Source of the DNA: GCA-002840305 sp964394905
GTDB taxonomy: Bacteria > Patescibacteriota > Patescibacteriia > Patescibacteriales > UBA12465
Length of the DNA stretch: 11,662 nt
Reading direction: 5' to 3'
Assembly: GCA_964394905.1 (NCBI GenBank)
Contig: CAYMZF010000020.1
Span: 1-11,662, forward strand
Of this stretch, positions 1 to 6,826 are shown in pieces. Below the pieces are notes generated by a model. That model saw nothing but the letters and a program-made list of their open reading frames with translations, had not been told where the DNA came from and searched no databases. The first letter of the stretch is position 1, and each line of letters opens with the position of its first letter. Both the position numbers and the translations under genes were made by a program.

Positions 1-1
1 T

Positions 2-1723
2 TTTAAATTAATGAAGCCTTATTTTAAAACGGTTGTTTTTTTATTTGTTTTTATAGTGATAATTGAGGCCGTTAAGATGATTGGCCCGTATATTTTAAAA
101 TTACTTATTGACGGACTTTATTCTTTTTCAACTGATAAACTTCAATATTTTATTTTTCTTATTATCTTTTTCTTTTTTTCTTTAGCGGTAGTATCGTTAT
201 TAGATTATTTCAAAGATCGTAAAATATTTGGCATGTTACTTAAAGCCGAATATGATATTCCGATAAGATGTCAAAAAAAATTATTGGATTTAGATTTAGC
301 TTATCATCAAAAAGAAGAAACCGGTAATAAAATTACAAAAATAGAACGAGGAATTTCAAAATTTACTGATTTATTGGGAACAATTTTTTGGGAATTATTG
401 CCGGTATTATTTCAAATTATTTATACTTCTATAATTTTTATTATAATTGATTATCGTTTTTTTGTAATTTTAATAATATTTTCCTTTATATTAGTGTATT
501 TAAATATAAAAATAAATAAAAATATTTATCCGACCAGAAAACTACGTTATAAAAGTTATGAACAGGCTGCCGGCAAAATGGTTCAATCAATTGTTAATGT
601 AAATACGGTTCAATCATTTTCTCAACAACAAAAAGAGGTGGAAGAATATTCATTTTTAAAAAATAATATTTTAAAAGCGGAAAATAAAGAATGGTTCTAT
701 ATTTTAAAGTTTGCCAATTTAAGAGAAATTTTAGTTGGTTTGGGTCGAGTTCTATTTTTGTTTTTTGGTATTTTTTTAGTGGTAAAAAATCAAATTAGTA
801 TCGGTACTTTAGTTTGGATAATAACTTTATCGGAAAAATCTTTTAGTACTCTATCTCGAGCTTTTCGACTTTATGATCGTTTTGCTGAGGGAGCGGAGGG
901 AATTAACCGTATATCAGAATTATTAAAAACTGAAAGTGCGGTTTTAAATAATGGTCAAATAAAATTAAAAAAAGTTGACGGTTTAATTAATTTTAAAAAT
1001 GTAAAATTTTATTATCAAGAAGATAATATAATTTTAAATAATATTAATTTTGACATTCCGGCTGATTCCATAACCGCTTTAGTGGGACCTTCGGGTGGTG
1101 GGAAAACTACTATTGCTCGTCTTATTTTTCGACATTTTGATCCTATTTCCGGCCATGTTTTATTGGATGGTCATGATTTAAGAGAATTAGAATTATTTAA
1201 TTTAAGAAGTTATTTATCAATCGTTCCGCAAGATGTTGAAGTTTTTAATTCTTCGATAGCTGATAATATTGCTTATTCTAAAAAAGAGATTTCTTTAGAT
1301 GAAGTTAAGGCGGCCGCTAAAATTGCCAATATTGATGAGTTTATAGAGAGTTTACCGGATAAATATCAATCACTAGTCGGTGAAAGAGGTGTAAAATTAT
1401 CCGGTGGTCAACGACAGAGAATCGGTATTGCTCGAGCGGTCTTGGCCAATCCCAAAGTTTTAGTTTTTGATGAAGCTACCAGTAACCTTGATGCTGAAAG
1501 TGAAAGATTAATTCAAGATGCTATTTTTAAAATTTCAAAAAATAAAACAATAATTATTATTGCCCATCGTCTTAGTACTATTAAAATGGCTGATAAAATA
1601 ATTGTTATTGAAAACGGAAAAGTAGTCGAAGAAGGAATGCATTTACAATTAATGAACAAAAAAGATGGTTTATATAAAAAATTAGTTGATCTACAATCGG
1701 TGGGGGAAGTAAGCGAAGATTAA
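2..1723 (+). CDS. ABC exporter, fused permease and ATPase (MsbA-like), probably 5'-partial
   Basis: Half-transporter of the exporter type: a membrane domain fused to a nucleotide-binding domain, expected to dimerise in the cytoplasmic membrane and expel a lipid or hydrophobic substrate using ATP. Numbering from the first ATG in the window (position 11), hydrophobic segments lie near residues 6-28, 43-65, 122-145, 147-167, 238-257 and 262-275. The ATPase domain is complete: Walker A GPSGGGKT (359-366), Q-loop Gln407, signature LSGGQ (463-467), Walker B VLVFDE (483-488) and switch His519 in IIAHR. The frame is open to the left edge and reads FKL before the Met. The family normally has 15-20 residues ahead of the first membrane span, so the true start is probably outside the window. 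The UvrC-like gene starts 15 nt after the stop, suggesting co-transcription. The substrate cannot be read from sequence. Confidence 0.93.
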   Translation, partial: FKLMKPYFKTVVFLFVFIVIIEAVKMIGPYILKLLIDGLYSFSTDKLQYFIFLIIFFFFSLAVVSLLDYFKDRKIFGMLLKAEYDIPIRCQKKLLDLDLAYHQKEETGNKITKIERGISKFTDLLGTIFWELLPVLFQIIYTSIIFIIIDYRFFVILIIFSFILVYLNIKINKNIYPTRKLRYKSYEQAAGKMVQSIVNVNTVQSFSQQQKEVEEYSFLKNNILKAENKEWFYILKFANLREILVGLGRVLFLFFGIFLVVKNQISIGTLVWIITLSEKSFSTLSRAFRLYDRFAEGAEGINRISELLKTESAVLNNGQIKLKKVDGLINFKNVKFYYQEDNIILNNINFDIPADSITALVGPSGGGKTTIARLIFRHFDPISGHVLLDGHDLRELELFNLRSYLSIVPQDVEVFNSSIADNIAYSKKEISLDEVKAAAKIANIDEFIESLPDKYQSLVGERGVKLSGGQRQRIGIARAVLANPKVLVFDEATSNLDAESERLIQDAIFKISKNKTIIIIAHRLSTIKMADKIIVIENGKVVEEGMHLQLMNKKDGLYKKLVDLQSVGEVSED

Positions 1724-1738
1724 TTAAAATAATTCATC

Positions 1739-2905
1739 ATGGACAAATTAAAAAAACAATTAAAAAATATTTCCAAAAAACCGGGTGTCTATTTTTGGTT
1801 AGATGCTAAAGGTAAAGTTTTGTATGTCGGACGAGCCACCAGTTTATATAATCGTCTTAATCAATATTTTTCCAATAAAGTTGATATTAGAATCAAGGAA
1901 ATGGTGGCGTTGGCTAAAAATATTAGAACCATCGAAACGGAAACATTATTAGAGGCTATAATTTTAGAGGCTAAATATATAAAAAAATATTGGCCTAAGT
2001 ATAATATTAAAGATCGGGATGACCGATCTTTTGTTTATGTAATTATTTCTAAAAAAGATTGGGCTTATCCGATAATTGTTCGGGGAAAAAATTTAGCTAA
2101 ATTTTCGTCAGACGATAATTATATTTTTGGTCCATATCAATCGGCTATATTATTAAAAAATGCTTTAAGCATAATAAGAAGAATTTTTCCTTATGGAACT
2201 TGCCGACCTAATTCCGGTCAAGCTTGTTTTGATTATCAGATCGGCTTATGTCCGGGATCATGTTTAGGTAAAATTAATAAAAAAGATTATAACAAAAATA
2301 TTAAGAGTATTGTTCTATTATTATCCGGTCAAAAATCAACTTTATTAAAAAAATTATCTCTTGATAATCCTAATCAAGCCAAAGCTTTAAAACATCTGCA
2401 GGATGTTTCGTTATTGGAACGAGATAAAAATTTATCAGACATCGGTTTTAATCGAATTGAAGCTTATGATATTTCTCATTTATCCGGTCAGGAAGCCTAT
2501 GGTTCAATGATTGTTTTTAATTCTAGAGGAGAAGCCGATAAAGCCGAATACCGATTATTTAAAATTAAAAATGAATTTTTAAACGATGATCTCAGAGCTT
2601 TAAGTGAGGTTTTAAATCGTCGCTTAAAACATCAAGATTGGTTTTATCCTGACTTGATATTAATTGACGGGGGACGACCACAGGTTGATTTTTTAAGTCC
2701 TATTTTTAAAAAATATAAAATTAATAATGTTGTCGGTTTATCCAAATTTTCCGGTGATGAGTTAGTGTTTTTAAAAACAGCAACTAAAGATTTCAAAGAT
2801 AAAGTTTTGAAAATAAAAAATATTTTACTTCAAGCCAGAGACGAAGCTCATCGGTTTGCTAATTTCGCTCGTAAAAAAGCTTTTGGTAAAAGGATTAAAA
2901 AATAG
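1739..2905 (+). CDS. uvrC: Short UvrC-like excinuclease subunit lacking the HhH tail
   Basis: Homologue of UvrC, which makes the two incisions flanking DNA lesions in nucleotide excision repair. The N-terminal GIY-YIG nuclease domain shows G16-V-Y18, Y29-V-G31, Arg39, Glu77 and the PKYN sequence at 86-89. A cluster of Cys155, Cys163, Cys171 and Cys175 matches the iron-sulfur cysteines of UvrC. The region near residues 195-230, where the UvrB-binding UVR helix pair is expected, is poorly conserved. The RNase H-like endonuclease domain follows, with Asp244 (YDISH), Asp310 (LIDGG) and His371 (RDEAHRF), so both catalytic centres look intact. At 388 residues it is far shorter than the usual roughly 600: it stops where the helix-hairpin-helix DNA-binding domain would begin. 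The in-frame codons after the TAG encode no such domain, so this is not a simple nonsense mutation. It may be a reduced UvrC or a Cho-like variant; the presence of both nuclease domains favours UvrC. Confidence 0.88.
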   Translation: MDKLKKQLKNISKKPGVYFWLDAKGKVLYVGRATSLYNRLNQYFSNKVDIRIKEMVALAKNIRTIETETLLEAIILEAKYIKKYWPKYNIKDRDDRSFVYVIISKKDWAYPIIVRGKNLAKFSSDDNYIFGPYQSAILLKNALSIIRRIFPYGTCRPNSGQACFDYQIGLCPGSCLGKINKKDYNKNIKSIVLLLSGQKSTLLKKLSLDNPNQAKALKHLQDVSLLERDKNLSDIGFNRIEAYDISHLSGQEAYGSMIVFNSRGEADKAEYRLFKIKNEFLNDDLRALSEVLNRRLKHQDWFYPDLILIDGGRPQVDFLSPIFKKYKINNVVGLSKFSGDELVFLKTATKDFKDKVLKIKNILLQARDEAHRFANFARKKAFGKRIKK

Positions 2906-2926
2906 GATAATTATTTTAAAACAAGC

Positions 2927-2955
2927 TTGACTAAATTAAAAAAATTTTTTAATAT
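2927..2955 (+). promoter_or_regulatory. Candidate sigma70-type promoter for the 96-residue gene
   Basis: TTGACT at 2927-2932 (5 of 6 to the -35 consensus), a 17-nt spacer, and TAATAT at 2950-2955 (4 of 6 to the -10 consensus). Transcription would begin near 2962, giving a leader of about 45 nt. The spacer holds an A/T palindrome (2935-2953). In DNA this A/T-rich, chance matches are common, so confidence is moderate. Confidence 0.4.
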
Positions 2956-3006
2956 GTCGTTTAGAACAAATAAAGTAAATTTATATAAAAAATAAAAAAA
3001 ATTGTT

Positions 3007-3042
3007 ATGGATGAAAAAGAAGTAATGGATGAAAAAGAGGAA
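3007..3042 (+). repeat. Tandem 18-bp duplication creating two start codons
   Basis: Positions 3007-3024 and 3025-3042 match at 16 of 18 bases, and each copy begins ATGGATGAAAAAGA. The duplication keeps frame and encodes MDEKEV followed by MDEKEE, so it adds six residues or gives an alternative initiation site. Confidence 0.85.
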
Positions 3043-3297
3043 AGGTTCTTTTTAGAACCATTAACTGATTTTGCTAATGCGGCAATTAACAGTAAAGTAA
3101 AAACGGAAAAGGTTTATTACCTAGATATTTCCGGTAATGAACATTATGGTTTTTTAACCGTTAAAGATATTGTAGCTGATATTTCCAGGACGGTAAGATG
3201 TTTCCCGGAAATAAAATTCAATATTTTTACGATTAATGATTCGGGAATTTTGGAAGAAAATGATTTTTCTTTTCCGGATCATCCCGATTACTGTTAA
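3007..3297 (+). CDS. Hypothetical acidic protein, 96 residues
   Basis: I do not recognise this family. The product is small, acidic at the N-terminus, and has no signal peptide or membrane segment, so it is probably cytosolic. Alternating hydrophobic residues near 35-50 and 69-76 suggest beta strands around a predicted helix (52-64). It has two cysteines (65 and the final residue 96), which do not make an obvious metal site. It appears to be a single-gene unit, with a candidate promoter upstream and a strong terminator just after the stop. The first 12 codons are a duplicated six-codon unit, each starting with ATG, so translation could begin at 3007 or at 3025. Neither start has a Shine-Dalgarno site; both are preceded by an A-rich run. 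Codon usage resembles that of its neighbours. Confidence 0.72.
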   Translation: MDEKEVMDEKEERFFLEPLTDFANAAINSKVKTEKVYYLDISGNEHYGFLTVKDIVADISRTVRCFPEIKFNIFTINDSGILEENDFSFPDHPDYC

Positions 3298-3316
3298 GAA
3301 AAAAAACAAAAAAAAT

Positions 3317-3349
3317 AAGGCCTCTAATGAAATTGAGACCTTCTTTTTT
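3317..3349 (+). terminator. Intrinsic terminator, possibly bidirectional
   Basis: The stem arms AAGGCCTC (3317-3324) and GAGACCTT (3335-3342) pair with one C-A mismatch. AAT/ATT then extends the stem past a bulged T to a GAA loop (3329-3331). A C and six Ts follow (3344-3349). An A-rich run before the stem (3298-3315) would give a U-tract on the other strand. It lies 20 nt after the stop of the 96-residue gene and directly before the next promoter, separating two transcription units. Confidence 0.85.
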
Positions 3350-3352
3350 ATG

Positions 3353-3381
3353 ATGACATTTTTTTATTAAAATGATATAAT
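3353..3381 (+). promoter_or_regulatory. Near-consensus sigma70 promoter with extended -10
   Basis: ATGACA at 3353-3358 (5 of 6 to TTGACA), a spacer of exactly 17 nt, and a perfect TATAAT at 3376-3381. TG at 3373-3374 makes an extended -10 (TGATATAAT). Expected transcription start is near 3388, leaving a leader of about 28 nt before the ATG at 3416, too short for a riboswitch. It begins only four bases after the T-run of the preceding terminator. It probably drives the IMPDH/GMPR, HD, SIMPL and murI block. Confidence 0.85.
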
Positions 3382-3415
3382 TGATTTGTTCCTAAATAAT
3401 TAATAATTTAAAAAT

Positions 3416-4456
3416 ATGGCTAGAATAATCGGTCCCGGATATTCCTATGACGATGTTTTAATCGTTCCTAAATATAATCGAGTGGCGTCCAGAAAAGATG
3501 TTTCTTTTAAAACTAAAGTAACCACCAATCATTATATTGATATTCCTTTTTTAGTGGCCAATATGGATACTGTTTGTGAAAGTGAAATGGCGATTGCTGT
3601 CGGAAGATTGGGCGGTTTAGGAGTAGTACATCGTTTTATGAGTATTAAAGATCAAGTTAAACAAGTGGCTAAAGTTAAAAAAGAAAAATTATTAACGGCC
3701 GCCGCTATCGGTATAAAAGATTACGAGGAACGGATTGCCGCTTTAAAAAAAGTTGGGGTTGATATTTTAGTTTTAGATGTTGCTCATGGTCACTCTAAGC
3801 GAGTCGGCAAAACTTTAGATTATATTAAAGAAACCTATCCGGATATTGATGTTATGGTAGGTAATGTCGCCACTAAAGATGCGGCCGAATATTTTATCAG
3901 TAAAAAAGCTGATGCCATTAAAGTTGGTATTGGACCGGGTTCAATGTGTATAACCAGAATTATGGCCGGAGCTGGAGTTCCACAAATTACCGCTATTATG
4001 GATGTTTATGCGGCTACTCAAGGTCAAGTACCGGTATGTGCCGACGGTGGTATTAAAGTTTCGGGTGATATTGTCAAAGCTATCGGAGCCGGAGCTGATA
4101 CTGTAATGTTAGGGTCATTATTTTCCGGTACCAAAGAGACTCCTGGAAAAATTATCAAAAAAGGTGGAAAAAAATATAAAGAATATCGGGGGATGGCCAG
4201 TTATTTGGCGACAATTAAAAAAATGGCTTTGGACGGAAAAAAGAAAGAAGAAGTCGTTCATGTTGAAGGGGAAGTCACTTTAGTGGAATATAAAGGATCG
4301 GTCGTTCCGATTGTTAATAAATTATTAGGAGGTTTGGCTTCGGGGATGACTTATGTTGGAGCGGAAAATATAGATAAAATAAAAGGTAAAGCTGATTTTA
4401 TAAACATCACCGGAGCGGGAATTAAAGAAAGCATTGCTCACGGTTTACTGAAATAA
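3416..4456 (+). CDS. IMP dehydrogenase/GMP reductase family enzyme without CBS domains
   Basis: A beta/alpha-barrel enzyme of purine nucleotide interconversion: IMPDH oxidises IMP to XMP, and GMPR reduces GMP to IMP. The catalytic loop is clear: GIGPGSMCITR at 171-181 with Cys178 and Thr180. Nucleotide-binding segments include DVAHGHS (121-127), ADGGI (209-213) and YRGM (257-260). At 346 residues it lacks the roughly 120-residue CBS pair of bacterial GuaB; the chain passes directly from VKKEKLL (87-93) to AAAIG. Signals for function conflict. The loop (AGAGVPQITAI, 184-194) and GGLGVVHRFMSI resemble IMPDH. The ANMDTV motif (48-53), the length, and a flap (about 262-290) without the Arg-Tyr pair of IMPDH resemble GMPR. 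The family is certain, but the reaction is not. It is first in its operon, behind a strong promoter; the HD gene follows after 23 nt. Confidence 0.93.
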   Translation: MARIIGPGYSYDDVLIVPKYNRVASRKDVSFKTKVTTNHYIDIPFLVANMDTVCESEMAIAVGRLGGLGVVHRFMSIKDQVKQVAKVKKEKLLTAAAIGIKDYEERIAALKKVGVDILVLDVAHGHSKRVGKTLDYIKETYPDIDVMVGNVATKDAAEYFISKKADAIKVGIGPGSMCITRIMAGAGVPQITAIMDVYAATQGQVPVCADGGIKVSGDIVKAIGAGADTVMLGSLFSGTKETPGKIIKKGGKKYKEYRGMASYLATIKKMALDGKKKEEVVHVEGEVTLVEYKGSVVPIVNKLLGGLASGMTYVGAENIDKIKGKADFINITGAGIKESIAHGLLK

Positions 4457-4479
4457 TTTTTAAAATTAATATAATTTTT

Positions 4480-5142
4480 ATGTTGACCTTAGAAAAAGTA
4501 AAACAACATCCCGGAATTAAAGAATGTATAAAAAAATCAGATTATTATTTAAACCAATTAGGTTTTACCGATCATGGACCGCGTCATATCAATGTAGTTT
4601 CGGATCGAGCCAAAAGTTTAGCTAAAAATATAGGTTTAAATATACGAGAACAAGAATTATCGGCAATTGCCGGTTATTGTCATGATATGGGTAATTTTTT
4701 ACAAAGATCGGAACATTGTTTTGCCGGAGCGATGCTATTTTCTCAGTTTTTTTCTCAAGATGATAATTTACCGGAAGTTTTAGAAATAGTTCAGGCGATT
4801 AATGATCACGATGAAGAAAAACATGAAATTGTCAGTAATATCGGAGCCGTTTTAGTATTAGCCGATAAATCTGATGTTCATCGCAGTCGAGTCAGAGATG
4901 CCAGTCCGCAAAATATAAAAAATGATATTCATGATCGGGTTAATTATTCAGTAATTGATTCCACTTTTAAAGTTAATAAAATTAAAAAAGAAATTGTTTT
5001 ACGTTTAAAAATTGATTTAAAAATTACCGGAGCAATGGAATATTTTGAAATTTTTAATGATCGAATGATTTTTTGTCGCAAGGCGGCCACTTTTTTGGGT
5101 TATAAATTTGTCTTAGTTATAAATAATTTTAAATTATTTTAA
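4480..5142 (+). CDS. HD-domain metal-dependent phosphohydrolase
   Basis: A soluble 220-residue protein of the HD superfamily, which usually cleaves phosphoester bonds in nucleotides or signalling molecules using bound metal. Likely metal ligands are His36 (GPRH), the His68-Asp69 doublet (CHDMGN), His79, His110 (NDHDEE) and Asp129 (LADKSD). The extra histidines would allow a two-metal site. The C-terminal part (about 150-220), with the MEYFEIFNDRM and KAATFLGYKFVLVIN segments, matches what I recall of a conserved, uncharacterised HD family in Firmicutes and other bacteria. Its position directly after the purine enzyme makes a nucleotide substrate plausible, but that is inference. The ATG at 4480 has no Shine-Dalgarno site. 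The 3' end and following gap are very A/T rich. Confidence 0.85.
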   Translation: MLTLEKVKQHPGIKECIKKSDYYLNQLGFTDHGPRHINVVSDRAKSLAKNIGLNIREQELSAIAGYCHDMGNFLQRSEHCFAGAMLFSQFFSQDDNLPEVLEIVQAINDHDEEKHEIVSNIGAVLVLADKSDVHRSRVRDASPQNIKNDIHDRVNYSVIDSTFKVNKIKKEIVLRLKIDLKITGAMEYFEIFNDRMIFCRKAATFLGYKFVLVINNFKLF

Positions 5143-5151
5143 ATTTAAATT

Positions 5152-5183
5152 TTCTTTTAAAAATTTTTTAAATTTTTAAAGAA
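5152..5183. repeat. A/T inverted repeat between the HD and SIMPL genes
   Basis: The left arm (5152-5165) and right arm AATTTTTAAAGAA (5171-5183) are complementary over 13 bp with one extra T in the left arm, around a 5-nt loop. Only one G-C pair is present and no U-tract follows on either strand, so it is a poor terminator. It could be an RNA hairpin within the polycistronic message or simply low-complexity sequence. Confidence 0.45.
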
Positions 5184-5195
5184 AAAACAAAAAAT

Positions 5196-6011
5196 ATGAA
5201 TAATAAATCAACTGAAAAAATTAAAGAGGTAATTGCCGATAAAATATCAGGTAACCAACGTCGTCATGTTGTTTTTAAATTAACTACCGTTATTGTTTTT
5301 ATTTTAGCTTTAACCGCTGTAATTATTATTTCTATTTTACGAGATCGAATCGTAAATAATTATAATAATCAAGTTTCAGTTACCGGTAGAGGGGAAGTTT
5401 CTTATCAACCTGATGTTGCTAACGTTACCTTAGGTGTTCAAATCAATAAGAGTGCCAAAGCTGAAGAAGCCTTAACCGCTTTAAATGATAAAGTTACAAA
5501 AATTGAAAAGGCTTTAACCGCTTTAGGAATTGAAGCTAAGGATATAAAAACTCAAACTTATTCTCTTTACCCTTATTATGACTATATTAACGGAGTAAGC
5601 ACTTTAAGCGGTTATAACGCCAATCAACAAATTGTTATTAAAGTAAACAATGTTGATAAAGATATCAGTTTATTAAATAAAGTGGTATCCGAATCAACCA
5701 AAGCCGGAGCCAATCAAATTGATGGTATTACTTTTGAAAGTTCTAATATTGAAAATTTAAAACAAGAAGCTCGAATTTTGGCTATAAACGACGCTAAGAG
5801 CAAAGCGGTTGATTTATCAAGTAATATTGGTGTATCATTAGGAGATATTGTCGGATGGTGGGAAAATGTTGTTAGCCCTACAGTTGATTATTCTTATTCT
5901 TCTTACGGAGAAGGTTTAGGTGGAGGTAGTGATAGTGGAAGTACAAATATTAGTGTTGGAGATTATGAAGTGGTTGTTGAATTAAATTTAAATTATAAAA
6001 TTAAAAAATAA
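5196..6011 (+). CDS. SIMPL-domain (DUF541) protein with N-terminal membrane anchor
   Basis: A 271-residue protein with a charged N-terminus, one hydrophobic segment (about 28-48, followed by RDR) and an outward-facing SIMPL domain from about residue 57. The opening VSVTGRGEVSYQPDVANVTL (59-78) is characteristic of this family (Oxidative stress defence YggE / BP26-like proteins). No enzymatic role is established for the family; some members form ring-shaped oligomers. A helical segment (about 86-110), the SLYPYYDY segment and the final VVVELNLNYKI strand fit the fold. A Gly/Ser-rich patch (238-250) is probably a flexible loop. There is no lipobox or clear cleavage site, so a single-span anchor is more likely than secretion. 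The gene lies 53 nt after the HD gene and 6 nt before murI, which ties it to an envelope context. Its start shares the AAAAAATATG context with other genes here. Confidence 0.9.
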   Translation: MNNKSTEKIKEVIADKISGNQRRHVVFKLTTVIVFILALTAVIIISILRDRIVNNYNNQVSVTGRGEVSYQPDVANVTLGVQINKSAKAEEALTALNDKVTKIEKALTALGIEAKDIKTQTYSLYPYYDYINGVSTLSGYNANQQIVIKVNNVDKDISLLNKVVSESTKAGANQIDGITFESSNIENLKQEARILAINDAKSKAVDLSSNIGVSLGDIVGWWENVVSPTVDYSYSSYGEGLGGGSDSGSTNISVGDYEVVVELNLNYKIKK

Positions 6012-6017
6012 TATTGT

Positions 6018-6818
6018 ATGATTGGAGTTTTTGATTCTGGGGTAGGGGGGCTAACCGTTTTACGTCATTTTTTGCTTGATTATCCCAATTATAATTATAT
6101 TTATTTGGGGGATACGGCTAATGTTCCTTATGGTAATAAATCTCAAGAAACAATTTATGGTTATACTCAGAAAGCCATAGATTTTTTGTATGCTCAAGGT
6201 TGTCGTTTAATTATTATCGCTTGTAATACTTCTTCGGCTCAAGCTTTAAGAAGAATACAACAAGAAGCTAAATATCCGGATTTAAGAGTTTTAGGTGTTA
6301 TTAGACCCATTGCCGAAAAAATAGTTTTATTACCGAATATAGACAAAATCGGTATTATCGGAACCCGAGCGACTATAAGTTCTAATATTTATCCTGATGA
6401 AATTCAGGCTTTAAAATCTAATATAAAAATTTTTCAAAAGGCTACTCCACTACTAGTTCCACTGATTGAAGAAGGCTGGTTAAAAAAACCGGAAACCAAA
6501 ATGATTTTAAAAAAATATCTATTGGAATTGAAGGTAAAACAAGTTCAAGCTTTAGTATTGGCTTGTACTCATTATCCTTTTTTATTAAAAGACATAAGGC
6601 GAATAATGGGAAAAAAATGTTTAATTTTTGATCCCGGTAAAGTTGTCAGTGATAGTTTAGGCGATTATTTAAAACGTCATACAGAAATAAAATTGTCTTC
6701 CGGTAAAAAAACTGATTGTCGTTTTTATACCACTGATAATCCCGAAAAATTTAAAGAATTAGGCGAACTTTTTTTTAAGAAGAGATTAAATAATGTTGAA
6801 AAAGTAAATTTAAATTAA
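6018..6818 (+). CDS. murI: Glutamate racemase
   Basis: Cytosolic cofactor-independent enzyme converting L-glutamate to D-glutamate for peptidoglycan. Family motifs are complete: FDSGVGGLTVL (5-15) with Asp6 and Ser7, LGDTANVPYG (30-39), the first catalytic cysteine Cys69 in ACNTSSA, and the second, Cys183, in ACTHYPFL with His185. At 266 residues it has normal length. The start at 6018 puts Asp6 at the usual distance from the N-terminus and lies 6 nt after the SIMPL stop, so the two genes are co-transcribed, perhaps with translational coupling. No Shine-Dalgarno site is visible. The 3' end overlaps a hairpin and is 8 nt from the end of the convergent response-regulator gene. A functional peptidoglycan pathway is implied. 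Confidence 0.96.
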   Translation: MIGVFDSGVGGLTVLRHFLLDYPNYNYIYLGDTANVPYGNKSQETIYGYTQKAIDFLYAQGCRLIIIACNTSSAQALRRIQQEAKYPDLRVLGVIRPIAEKIVLLPNIDKIGIIGTRATISSNIYPDEIQALKSNIKIFQKATPLLVPLIEEGWLKKPETKMILKKYLLELKVKQVQALVLACTHYPFLLKDIRRIMGKKCLIFDPGKVVSDSLGDYLKRHTEIKLSSGKKTDCRFYTTDNPEKFKELGELFFKKRLNNVEKVNLN

Positions 6819-6825
6819 ATTTACT
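6799..6825 (-). terminator. Candidate minus-strand terminator after the response-regulator gene
   Basis: GTAAATTT (6804-6811) and AAATTTAC (6817-6824) are perfect inverted arms around a 5-nt loop. On the minus strand the hairpin begins two bases after the response-regulator stop and is followed by TTTTTC, the layout of an intrinsic terminator. The stem is mostly A/T with G-C pairs only at its base, so strength is uncertain. It lies inside the 3' end of murI. On the plus strand no immediate U-tract follows. Confidence 0.4.
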
Positions 6826-6826
6826 A

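Noticed and set aside
11..1723. ABC transporter as a two-gene defence or toxin-export system with its neighbour
   Set aside because: The adjacent gene is a repair nuclease homologue with standard UvrC motifs. There is no peptidase domain, bacteriocin-like small gene or immunity gene nearby.
2906..2950. Lost helix-hairpin-helix extension of the UvrC-like gene after the TAG
   Set aside because: In-frame translation past the stop gives a lysine-rich stretch with no HhH motif and another stop before 3000, so it is not a pseudogene remnant.
4470..4475. TATAAT just before the HD gene start
   Set aside because: A transcript from this -10 would begin at or after the ATG at 4480, and there is no suitable -35. 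It is more likely a chance match in an A/T-rich gap within the operon.
5152..5183. A/T hairpin as a terminator separating the HD gene from the SIMPL gene
   Set aside because: The stem has a single G-C pair and no U-tract follows on either strand, so termination is unlikely. It is kept only as an inverted repeat.
5308..5527. Recurring GCTTTAACCGCT-like sequences in the SIMPL gene
   Set aside because: They encode ALTA segments at three places with the genome's preferred codons. The spacing is irregular and there is no sign of a repeat array.
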